This document shows, in pieces, positions 7,026 to 12,855 of a DNA stretch of 12,855 nucleotides. Made by a program: the position numbers and the translations under genes. The DNA lies in assembly GCA_035527835.1 (NCBI GenBank), contig DATKZS010000205.1, positions 1 through 12,855 on the forward strand, in the 5' to 3' direction. Position 1 is the stretch's first letter. Every line of letters begins with the position of its first letter. This DNA comes from DATKZS01 sp035527835 [NCBI: bacterium]. GTDB taxonomy: Bacteria; RBG-13-61-14. A model generated the notes under the pieces. The model was not told the DNA's origin, did not search any database, and was given only the letters and a program-made list of their open reading frames with translations.

Positions 7026-10000
7026 CTAGGCGTCCTTGGGCGTCAGGTCATCGGGTACGTTGAAGGCGCATTCGAGGTACTGTGAGGTCGCGGTCGAGAC
7101 GCGCTCGGAGAGCATCGAGGTGATGTTGTGGTAGATCTGGGAGCTGATGCGCGGATAGCGCTTCTGGATGCGGGCCAGGGTCTGCTCGTCGAGCACGAGG
7201 ATTTTGACGTTGCCCTCGGCCTCGGCCCTTGCCGAGGCGGAGCGGGTGGTATGGCGCAACAGTCCCATCTCTCCGAAGGCGTCGCCGGGCTGGATGGTGA
7301 AGACGGTGATGTCTCGTCCTTCCTCCCTCTTGATGATGTGGACGTAGCCTTTGAGGACGACGTACATCTCGTTTCCCATCTCTCCCTCCTTGATGATCCA
7401 GTCGTCGTTCTTGAACTCCTTGATGTATCCCATGAGGACGGCGAGGCGGGCCTGGTGGTTGGTGAGTCCGTTGAAGATTTTGATGTAGCGGGCGGGGCTG
7501 TCGCCCAGGGATAGGCCGAGCAGGTCCCAGAGGGTGATGATGCGGACGCTGAGCATGAGGGTTGGGAGGAGGACGATGTTGGAGACGTTGGCGACGATCA
7601 TCGAAACGCCGGCGAGGACCCCGAACTGTCGGATGGGCACGAAGTCGGAGGCGGCCAGGATGATGAAGCCGAAGAAGAGGGCGACGGTGGTGAAGATCAT
7701 GGGCTTGCCCATGGCCTTGAGGGCGGCGATCATGGCCTGGTTCTGGTCGTGGGTCCGCTGGACCTCGGCGTTGTAGCGGCTGATGTAGTGGATGGTGTCG
7801 TCAATGCCGATGCCGATGGCGATGCCGGCGATGAGACTGGTGGCGAAGTTGAGGCTGATCCCGGTGATCCCCATGATTCCGAAGAGGATGGAGACGGTGA
7901 AGATGCTGGGGAGCATGGAGAGCAGGCCCACTTTGAAGGAGAGGAAGAGGATGGCCATGATGAGGAAGACGGCGGCGATGGCGAAGACCAGGCTCGAGAT
8001 CTGTCCCTTGGCCACGGCGTCGGCGCTTTTGTTCATGAGGAAGATGGTTCCGGTGACGTGGACCTGGACGATGGGCCAGTCGTAGCGCGGTGCGCTGGGC
8101 TCGCTCGCGGCCGGCTCGATGGGCTCCGGCGCGGCCCGCGGAAGAGTGGCCGGCGCTTCTTTGCCGGCCGCGGTCTCATCGCCCCAGTCAATCACTTCCT
8201 CGCCTCCATCTGTTTTCGGCGGCGGCGGCGGCTCGGGAGGGGGCGCGGGTTGGTGGGGGAGCATGGCCGGGACCTGGGCGAGGGCCTTGCCTCCCGGCGC
8301 CGGCTTGAGGGGAGGCGGCTGGAAGATCCCGGCGGCCCTCTCCTCGATCTGATTGATGGCGCGCATGGTCTCGGTGCTGCCGACCAGGCGGGAGCGGATC
8401 AGGATGTTGGCGGCGGAATAATTGGAGGTCATGTATGGCGCGAAATCGTCGGGCGATCCGGAGTTGGCGTAGAAGAGGAGGAGCTGGCTCACCTCCTTTC
8501 TGGTGTCGGGGATCTTGAAATAGGCGGGGTCGTTCTGATGGAAGGCCTGGTTCAGGAGCTTGACGTAATCGGCCATGCTGACGGTGGTGTCAATGCCCTC
8601 GACCCTGGTCTCGGCGTAGCGCTGCAACTTTTCGAGGCGCTTGAGTGCGCCGGGGTCTTTGAAGGCGTCGGGCCGGTCGGCCTCGAGCACGATGTTGAAG
8701 GGGGCGGGTCCGGCGAGGTGCTCAGTCTGGATGTTGACGGCCTTGACCACGGGGTCGGCGGCGGCGAAGAAGCTCAGGAAATCGGTGTCAATCCTGATGC
8801 GGGAGATGCCATAAATGGAGATGATGACGAGGAGGACGGCGGCCACGAAGATGGCCCGTCCGTGCATGAGGTTGAGTCGGGCGAGGCGTTCGAGGAATCG
8901 GTCCACCGCTCCCGGCCTGGTTCTGCGGACGGCCTGGGGTTTGGGCGGGCTGAGCATGACGAGGATGGAGGGCATGGCGAAGATGGCGATGAGCATGGCG
9001 AAGAAGATGCCGGCCACGGAGGCCAGCCCCAGGTCCTTGATGGCGGGGATCTTATTGGGGATGAAGGACGCGAAGCCGATGATGGTGGTGATGCCGCAGA
9101 TGAAGATGGGCAGGGTGACCCTGCCCAGGACGTTCGCTATGAGGACGCGGTTGGAGATTCCGGGGTCGGCCTCGGCCTGGTACTCGCTCATCAGGTGCAT
9201 GGAATAGGAGCTTGCCAGGGCGAGCATGAGGGGCGGCAGGATCATGGTGACCATGGTGATGGAGATGCCCACGGCCTTCATAAAGCCCACGGCCCAGACG
9301 GTGGTGGTGATGATGATGAGCAGGGGGAGCAGGACGCCGCGGAAGGTCCTGAAGCCCAAGACCAGGGTGATGACGATGAGGAGGAAGCTCAAGGGCAGCA
9401 GGCGCTTGATGTCCTGGGTCATGCGCTGGACCATGGCGACGCGGGTGACGGGCACGCCGGCCAGATAGATCCCCTTGCCGCCGTCCTCCTTCATGACGAT
9501 GGAGTTGATGTCGGCCACCACTTGGTCATAGCGCTCGCTCTGCTGGTCAAAGTCCCGGATGAAGACGGCGATGGCCGCGGCGCGACCGTCCTCGGATACG
9601 AAGTTTTTCCGGTAAAGCGGGTTGCGCGCTATCTCCGCGCGCAGGGCCTGCCATTGTTCCCCGGTCCGCGGAATGGCGGAGATGAGCTTCTTGACCTCGA
9701 TGGTTTTCTTAAAGCCACCGGTCACGGGGTCGCGGGGGGCGCGGATGTCGGAGATGTTGGCCAGGCTGACCACGGTCTTGACCCCGTCCACCTTGGCCAG
9801 CGCCTGGGTGAGGCGGTCGAGCTTTTCGAGCGCGGGCGCATTGTAGATGGTCTGTCCCTCCGGCGCGATATAGGCCGCCATCACCACCTGGTCGTTGCCG
9901 AAGAGTTCCTTGGCCTTCTCGTAATAGGCCTTGTCCGGGTCGCCCGCGATGAAGAACTCGTCGGAGGAGCTGGAGAAGCGGATCTCGGGGATGAGGCGGG

Positions 10001-10103
10001 CGAAATAGAGGGTGATAATGAGCCCGACCAGCAGGACCAGGAAGGGGTAATCAATGATCACCTTCTCGATCTTGGAAAACAATGGATTTCTGGATGTTGC
10101 CAT
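7026..10103 (-). CDS. RND-superfamily exporter fused to a cyclic-nucleotide-binding domain
   Basis: A 1025-aa protein with the two-fold RND plan of predicted exporters (MMPL/HpnN-like, COG1033-type). TM1 is at about 17-37, with a large extracytoplasmic loop to 234. TM2-6 lie at 235-385, TM7 at 416-433, a second loop at 434-702, and TM8-12 at 703-852. The second half carries GIGIDDTIHY (763-772), with membrane acids suited to proton relay; the matching place in the first half reads LALASSYSMHL and has none. Loop 2 contains a proline-rich acidic insert (about 595-672). After the last helix, residues 880-1005 form a cytoplasmic cNMP-binding domain with FGEMGLL (943-949, Glu945) and RSAS (954-957, Arg954), the phosphate-binding cassette residues that contact cAMP or cGMP. 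Lipid or other hydrophobic export gated by a cyclic nucleotide is the natural inference. The start is ATG at 10103, with AGGGG 9 bases upstream. Confidence 0.92.
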   Translation of the reverse strand: MATSRNPLFSKIEKVIIDYPFLVLLVGLIITLYFARLIPEIRFSSSSDEFFIAGDPDKAYYEKAKELFGNDQVVMAAYIAPEGQTIYNAPALEKLDRLTQALAKVDGVKTVVSLANISDIRAPRDPVTGGFKKTIEVKKLISAIPRTGEQWQALRAEIARNPLYRKNFVSEDGRAAAIAVFIRDFDQQSERYDQVVADINSIVMKEDGGKGIYLAGVPVTRVAMVQRMTQDIKRLLPLSFLLIVITLVLGFRTFRGVLLPLLIIITTTVWAVGFMKAVGISITMVTMILPPLMLALASSYSMHLMSEYQAEADPGISNRVLIANVLGRVTLPIFICGITTIIGFASFIPNKIPAIKDLGLASVAGIFFAMLIAIFAMPSILVMLSPPKPQAVRRTRPGAVDRFLERLARLNLMHGRAIFVAAVLLVIISIYGISRIRIDTDFLSFFAAADPVVKAVNIQTEHLAGPAPFNIVLEADRPDAFKDPGALKRLEKLQRYAETRVEGIDTTVSMADYVKLLNQAFHQNDPAYFKIPDTRKEVSQLLLFYANSGSPDDFAPYMTSNYSAANILIRSRLVGSTETMRAINQIEERAAGIFQPPPLKPAPGGKALAQVPAMLPHQPAPPPEPPPPPKTDGGEEVIDWGDETAAGKEAPATLPRAAPEPIEPAASEPSAPRYDWPIVQVHVTGTIFLMNKSADAVAKGQISSLVFAIAAVFLIMAILFLSFKVGLLSMLPSIFTVSILFGIMGITGISLNFATSLIAGIAIGIGIDDTIHYISRYNAEVQRTHDQNQAMIAALKAMGKPMIFTTVALFFGFIILAASDFVPIRQFGVLAGVSMIVANVSNIVLLPTLMLSVRIITLWDLLGLSLGDSPARYIKIFNGLTNHQARLAVLMGYIKEFKNDDWIIKEGEMGNEMYVVLKGYVHIIKREEGRDITVFTIQPGDAFGEMGLLRHTTRSASARAEAEGNVKILVLDEQTLARIQKRYPRISSQIYHNITSMLSERVSTATSQYLECAFNVPDDLTPKDA

Positions 10104-10211
10104 TGACTGCCGCCCCTGATCGGATCATGGCCCCGCAAAGCCGCATGTGCTGCCCGCGTCCCGGTGAAGAGGCCGGTGATAAGAATCCGCGATGGATGCG
10201 GCCCGGGACAG

Positions 10212-10241
10212 ATTATAACTAATCCGGGCGCGACATTACAA
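10212..10241 (-). promoter_or_regulatory. Promoter candidate for the RND-cNMP gene
   Basis: On the minus strand TTGTAA (10241-10236) and a perfect TATAAT (10217-10212) are separated by 18 bases, in the 163-base gap after the ABC permease pair. The predicted start near 10205 gives a leader of about 100 bases. This is the best promoter in the window. Confidence 0.6.
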
Positions 10242-10266
10242 GCTGGAGCCGGTAAAGGATGAGGCC

Positions 10267-11085
10267 TTATGCCGCTTCGCCGGCGAAGCGGTCGCGGAGG
10301 TAGTCGCCCAGGAAGTTGAGCGCCATTACGGTGGCCATGATGGCGATGCCGGGAAAGACCGCGAGGTGGGGCGCGGATCGGAGGAACCCGGCGCCGTCGC
10401 TGAGCATGGCGCCCCAGGTGGGCAGGTTCTGCGGTCCGAGGCCCAGGAAGGAAAGCGAGGCCTCGGCCAGAATGGCCCCGGCCATGCCGAAGGTGGCCTC
10501 GATGATGATCGGCGTCATGGTATTAGGCAGAAGATGTCTGAAGATCAGACGCGGATACCCCGCGCCCATGGCCCGCGCCGCCTCCACGTACCCCTTCTCC
10601 CGCTCCACCAGCACCTGCGCCCGCGTCAGCCGCGCGTAGCCCACCCAGCCCCGGACCGACAGCGCGATGATCACGTTCATAATCGAGGGACCGGTGACGG
10701 CCGTGAGCGCGATGGCCAGCAGGATGCCGGGGAAGGCCAGCAGCACGTCCACGACCCGCATGATGAGCTGGTCCCAAAGCCCGCGGCTCATGCCCGCCAT
10801 AGCGCCCAGCACGAACCCCACCGCCGCCGAGAGCAGCACCGTCCCCGCCCCCACCAGCACCGACACCCGCGATCCGTAAATGATCAGCGACAGCACGTCG
10901 CGGCCGTGCTTGTCCTGGCCCAGCCAATGCGCGGCCGACGGCCCGCCAAGACCGCCGCACAGGTCCATGACCCGGGGCGAATAGGGCGCGAGCCACGGCG
11001 AGAAGGCCGCGCAGGCCACGAGCGCCACCGTGATGGCGGCCCCCGCCGCGAGCGCGGCGCGGCTGGGCCAGCTCCTATCGCTCAC
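10267..11085 (-). CDS. DppC/OppC-type ABC transporter permease
   Basis: An inner-membrane permease subunit of a peptide/nickel-type ABC importer; 272 aa from the chosen start. Features are an N-terminal TM (about residues 10-30), the family segment LGQDKHGRDVLS before TM2, about six TM segments in all, and the EAA loop (EAARAMGAG...LLPN, near residues 168-188) that docks on the ATPase. The frame opens with GTG at 11094, but no spaced ribosome-binding site precedes it. GTG at 11085 has GAGGG 8 bases upstream and is preferred. Either start overlaps the end of the DppB-type gene (stop at 11075-11077), so the two are translationally coupled. No DppD/DppF ATPase follows; the next gene downstream is the unrelated RND exporter. 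Substrate cannot be told without the binding protein. Confidence 0.9.
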   Translation of the reverse strand: MSDRSWPSRAALAAGAAITVALVACAAFSPWLAPYSPRVMDLCGGLGGPSAAHWLGQDKHGRDVLSLIIYGSRVSVLVGAGTVLLSAAVGFVLGAMAGMSRGLWDQLIMRVVDVLLAFPGILLAIALTAVTGPSIMNVIIALSVRGWVGYARLTRAQVLVEREKGYVEAARAMGAGYPRLIFRHLLPNTMTPIIIEATFGMAGAILAEASLSFLGLGPQNLPTWGAMLSDGAGFLRSAPHLAVFPGIAIMATVMALNFLGDYLRDRFAGEAA

Positions 11086-12010
11086 GGCCCGCACCCTCGA
11101 AGCGCACCCGCGGGTCTATGAGCGCGTACGCCACGTCCGTCGCCAGGTTGATGAGCACGTAGCTGAGCGCGATCACGATCACCGCGCCCTGCACCAGCGG
11201 GAAGTCCCTGGCCTGGATAGCCTCGATCAGCAGCCTCCCGATGCCGGGCCAGGCGAAGATGGTCTCGGTGATGATGGCCCCGGAGAGCAGCGCGCCCGCC
11301 TGCAGGCCCACGATGGTCACCGCCGGGATCAGCGCGTTCCGCAGCGCGTGGCGCAGGATCACGGACCGCTCAGCAAGGCCCTTGGCCCGCGCCGTGCGCA
11401 GGTAGTCCGCCTTCATCACGTCGAGCAGGCTGCCCCGCACCATGCGCGACACGATCGCCGCCATGCCCAGCCCCAGCGTGAGCGCCGGCAGCGCGAGGTG
11501 CGAGAGCCCGCCCTGGCCCGACACCGGGGCCCAGCCCAGCTTGATGGAAAAAAGCAGGATCAGCATCGGGCCCAGCCAGAAATTGGGCATGGACACCCCG
11601 ACCAGCGAAAACCCCATGGCCGCCGCGTCCAGACCCGAGCCTTTCTTGACCGCCGCCGCCACCCCCAGCGGGACCGAGACCAGCAAAGAGATCACCAGCG
11701 CGGCCAGCGCCAGCTCCGCCGTGGCCCCCAACCGCGTCATCACCTCGCCCAGCACCGGCCGGTGGTAGAAGATGGATTCCAGCTTGCCCGTGAACAGGTC
11801 CGCCACGAAATATCCGAACTGCTCGTAAAGCGGGTCGTCCAGCTTCAGCGCCTCCCGCAGCGCCGCCCGGTCAGCCGCCTGCGCGCTCTCCCCCAGCATC
11901 ACGTCAACCGGGTCGCCCGGGATCAAATGAATCAGAGCGAACACCAGCACCAGCACCCCCACCGCCACCGGAACGCTCAGCAACACCCGCTTGATCAGGT
12001 ACGACCTCAT
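11075..12010 (-). CDS. DppB/OppB-type ABC transporter permease
   Basis: The partner permease: 311 aa from ATG at 12010. It opens with the typical MRSYLIKRVLLSVPVAVGVL, a TM segment (about 8-29), then IPGDPVDVMLG, a periplasmic loop with KLDDPLYEQFGYFVADLFTG, five further TM segments, and the EAA-type loop (about 202-229) ending in RNALIPAV. The frame is open to 12202, but that extension runs through 7-nt repeats and hairpins and has no family counterpart, so it is left out. ATG at 12019 is also possible. ATG 12010 was preferred for the family-like N-terminus and a TATAAT 7 bases before it. A complete importer would add a substrate-binding lipoprotein and one or two ATPases; none is in the 845 bases upstream or immediately downstream. 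Confidence 0.9.
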   Translation of the reverse strand: MRSYLIKRVLLSVPVAVGVLVLVFALIHLIPGDPVDVMLGESAQAADRAALREALKLDDPLYEQFGYFVADLFTGKLESIFYHRPVLGEVMTRLGATAELALAALVISLLVSVPLGVAAAVKKGSGLDAAAMGFSLVGVSMPNFWLGPMLILLFSIKLGWAPVSGQGGLSHLALPALTLGLGMAAIVSRMVRGSLLDVMKADYLRTARAKGLAERSVILRHALRNALIPAVTIVGLQAGALLSGAIITETIFAWPGIGRLLIEAIQARDFPLVQGAVIVIALSYVLINLATDVAYALIDPRVRFEGAGRER

Positions 12011-12017
12011 CGCCTCC

Positions 12018-12023
12018 ATTATA
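12018..12023 (-). promoter_or_regulatory. Candidate -10 box positioned for a leaderless permease transcript
   Basis: A perfect TATAAT on the minus strand lies exactly 7 bases before ATG 12010 and overlaps the alternative ATG at 12019. The hexamer 18 bases upstream (TGGATT) matches the -35 consensus at 3 of 6. The GGAGG between box and ATG leaves only 2 bases of spacing, too close for a normal ribosome-binding site. Confidence 0.35.
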
Positions 12024-12109
12024 ACGACCACACCCCGATAAAATCCAGCGGCCCGGACCCGCCAGCCGCTCGCTCCCGCAAATGCTCGAAGCCGGGCAGC
12101 CGGCATTGG

Positions 12110-12144
12110 GGAACATGGAACGGGGAACGCGGAACGGGGAAGAA
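12110..12144. repeat. Five tandem 7-nt GGAAC-type units
   Basis: GGAAC begins at 12110, 12117, 12124 and 12131, and GGAAG at 12138, an exact 7-base period whose last two bases vary (AT, GG, GC, GG). It lies about 100 bases upstream of the DppB-type start and does not keep a sensible protein. Confidence 0.8.
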
Positions 12145-12158
12145 GGAATGGCGCGCGC

Positions 12159-12229
12159 GAAAAATTTTTGAGCAGTGACCACCGGTCGCAAATATAGGCC
12201 ACGGAAGCCTTTCCCCCGAAAAATTTTTG
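12159..12229. repeat. Two copies of the palindrome-like 12-mer GAAAAATTTTTG
   Basis: Identical 12-mers at 12159-12170 and 12218-12229, each preceded by C. Their core is AAAAATTTTT. They bracket the first GGCCAC unit (12197-12202). A related AATTTTTGAGG occurs inside the hairpin array at 12282-12292. Confidence 0.7.
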
Positions 12230-12421
12230 CCCGGCTCAACACGGCCCATAATGAAATCCGAGACTTGGCAAAACGTGGCCCAATTTTTGAGGCCCAGCGT
12301 CCAGGCCGCGAAGCCCCTTTCGTGGCCCAATACCCGGCCTCCCGTGGCCCAATGTCCAGGCCACCCGCGGCCCAGAAATAAGGCCGCGAAAAGGCCTCCG
12401 TGACCCAGCGTCCAGGCCACG
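12175..12421. repeat. Array of small hairpins with conserved GGCC stems and variable loops
   Basis: Successive units share a stem of the form G(T/C)GGCC ... GGCC(A/G)C. Clear units are 12322-12341 (8-base loop, one mismatch), 12344-12364 (GTGGCC/GGCCAC, 9-base loop CAATGTCCA), 12366-12388 (CGCGGCC/GGCCGCG, 9-base loop CAGAAATAA) and 12399-12421 (CGTGACC/GGCCACG, one mismatch, loop CAGCGTCCA). A compound unit at 12275-12309 has two loops of 10 and 9 bases. A looser unit at 12175-12202 has a 16-base loop. Starts of the tight units are 22-47 bases apart. It is not a CRISPR: there is no constant repeat with spacers of fixed length, and the units are too short. Function unknown. Confidence 0.7.
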
Positions 12422-12511
12422 GAATGACGCGCCAAAATCCCCGATTTTTTCCCCGTTGTTGAGTGAGCCTATACACTTTTTTTCTTACCCCGCAAACAAG
12501 ATATTTTTTGA

Positions 12512-12627
12512 GACAGGATCAACAGAACCCGCCACCATCCCTGAAAAAGATTTTCAACAAGGATGTCAAGGATTTTAAGGATAAATTCCAAAATCCTCTT
12601 ATCCTGTTCATCCTGTATATCCCTGTT
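12512..12627. repeat. Diverged copy of the ACAGGATTN (9-nt period) inverted-repeat family
   Basis: GACAGGATCAACAGA (12512-12526) resembles the left arm of the element at 230-250. AAGGAT recurs every 9 bases at 12559, 12568 and 12577. The mirrored ATCCTGT/ATCCCTGT series recurs every 9 bases at 12601, 12610 and 12619, with a partial unit at 12593. Arms are degenerate, but orientation and period match the left-flank element. Confidence 0.65.
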
Positions 12628-12636
12628 AACCCTCTT

Positions 12637-12701
12637 CAACCCCAAACCCCAAACCTTTCTTCCCCTCCCCTTTTCAACCTCAAACCTCAAACCTCAAACC
12701 T
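12637..12701. repeat. 7-nt CAAACCT / CAAACCC repeats
   Basis: Three perfect CAAACCT units at 12681-12701, preceded by a shortened CAACCT. An earlier run of CCCCAAA-type 7-base steps lies at 12637-12655, separated by a T/C-rich stretch. Low-complexity but clearly periodic. Confidence 0.8.
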
Positions 12702-12777
12702 TTTAAAAGCCCCCCCTACTATTCGCAAAATGGTCGCACCAAAATGGAAAAAAAGTAATGCTGGGGGAGAGAATTGA

Positions 12778-12851
12778 ACCACAAAGACTCAAAGGTTTTA
12801 AAGGAAAACAAGAAGTTCTTTTATTCTTCGTGTTCTTTGTGACTTAGTGGT
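12778..12851. repeat. Inverted repeat of the ACCACAAAG type at the right edge
   Basis: Arms 12778-12795 and 12834-12851 are reverse complements at 14 of 18 positions. The right arm read on the minus strand proceeds in roughly 8-base steps (ACCACTAA, GTCACAAA, GAACACGA). The centre is A-rich with no gene. The element may extend beyond the window. Confidence 0.6.
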
Positions 12852-12855
12852 AAAA

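Larger units (their letters stand above)
12011..12855. other. Gene-free right flank: stacked repeat families
   Basis: No frame here looks like a protein. Those that open translate the repeats themselves (for example recurring Trp-Thr-Leu-Gly and Gly-His-Trp-Ala-Thr on the minus strand). Base composition changes from GC-rich near 12420 to AT-rich from about 12430 on. In order it holds 7-nt GGAAC repeats, two GAAAAATTTTTG palindromes, a hairpin array, a diverged ACAGGATTN element, CAAACCT repeats and an ACCACAAAG inverted repeat, each listed separately. Confidence 0.75.

Noticed and set aside
7749-10106. 785-aa plus-strand frame opposite the RND gene
   Set aside because: Its composition (Gly, Asp, Glu, His runs) is the mirror of the RND codons. 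It has no recognisable domain and no ribosome-binding site.
12175-12421. CRISPR array
   Set aside because: Repeat units are short, vary in sequence and spacing, and spacers of constant length are absent; no cas genes are present.
12019-12476. Minus-strand frames of 138 and 190 aa in the right flank
   Set aside because: They translate the hairpin array and other repeats, giving recurring Trp-Thr-Leu-Gly segments, and have no family resemblance.
12681-12701. Telomere-like repeat (TTTGAGG units on the minus strand)
   Set aside because: Three short units in an interior intergenic region of a bacterial sequence, surrounded by other low-complexity repeats; resemblance to telomeres is superficial.
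12759-12780. tRNA 3'-end-like sequence on the minus strand (T-loop-like GGTTCAATT followed by CTCTCCCCCAGCA)
   Set aside because: The 5' half of the T-stem does not pair and no matching acceptor 5' strand exists in 12781-12840, which is a repeat. It could be a tRNA-derived attachment-site remnant, but 22 bases are too few to claim it.

Overview
The window is GC-rich and bacterial. It carries six protein-coding genes, five of them on the minus strand. The RND exporter, whose large extracytoplasmic loops imply a periplasm, suggests a diderm (Gram-negative-type) organism. Minus-strand TATAAT-like -10 boxes suggest sigma70-type promoters. The lineage cannot be named from the sequence. The gene set and the dense short-period intergenic repeats would fit a Desulfobacterota-like or uncultured bacterial genome, but that is inference.

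Layout: (1) 1-392 is gene-free and consists of inverted-repeat elements: a CGCCAAG/CTTGGCG element, a perfect 21-bp inverted repeat built on a 9-nt ACAGGATTN period, and a GC hairpin abutting the first stop codon. (2) 393-1445 (-) is a membrane-anchored SGNH/GDSL hydrolase, divergent from (3) 1554-2933 (+), the alpha-type CoA-binding/ligase half of an NDP-forming acyl-CoA synthetase with no beta (ATP-grasp) partner nearby. (4) 3021-4355 (-) is a B12-binding-domain radical SAM protein of unknown substrate. (5) 4496-6982 (-) is MutS2 with a C-terminal Smr domain. (6) 7026-10103 (-) is a 1025-aa RND exporter with a C-terminal cyclic-nucleotide-binding domain and a proline-rich acidic insert. (7) 10267-12010 (-) is an overlapping DppC/DppB-type ABC permease pair with no binding protein or ATPase in view. 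(8) 12011-12855 is gene-free and holds several families of short-period repeats, including an array of small hairpins with GGCC-based stems and mostly 8-10-nt variable loops.

Together: the permease pair is one translationally coupled unit. The RND gene has its own good promoter candidate. mutS2 follows 43 bp later and the radical SAM gene 140 bp after that, so read-through is possible, but each also has local start signals. No shared pathway joins the six genes. The most unusual items are the RND-cNMP fusion, the hairpin array, the stacking of unrelated short-period repeat families at both edges, and two genes (mutS2 and the DppB homologue) whose -10-like box sits exactly 7 nt before the ATG, as expected for leaderless transcripts.
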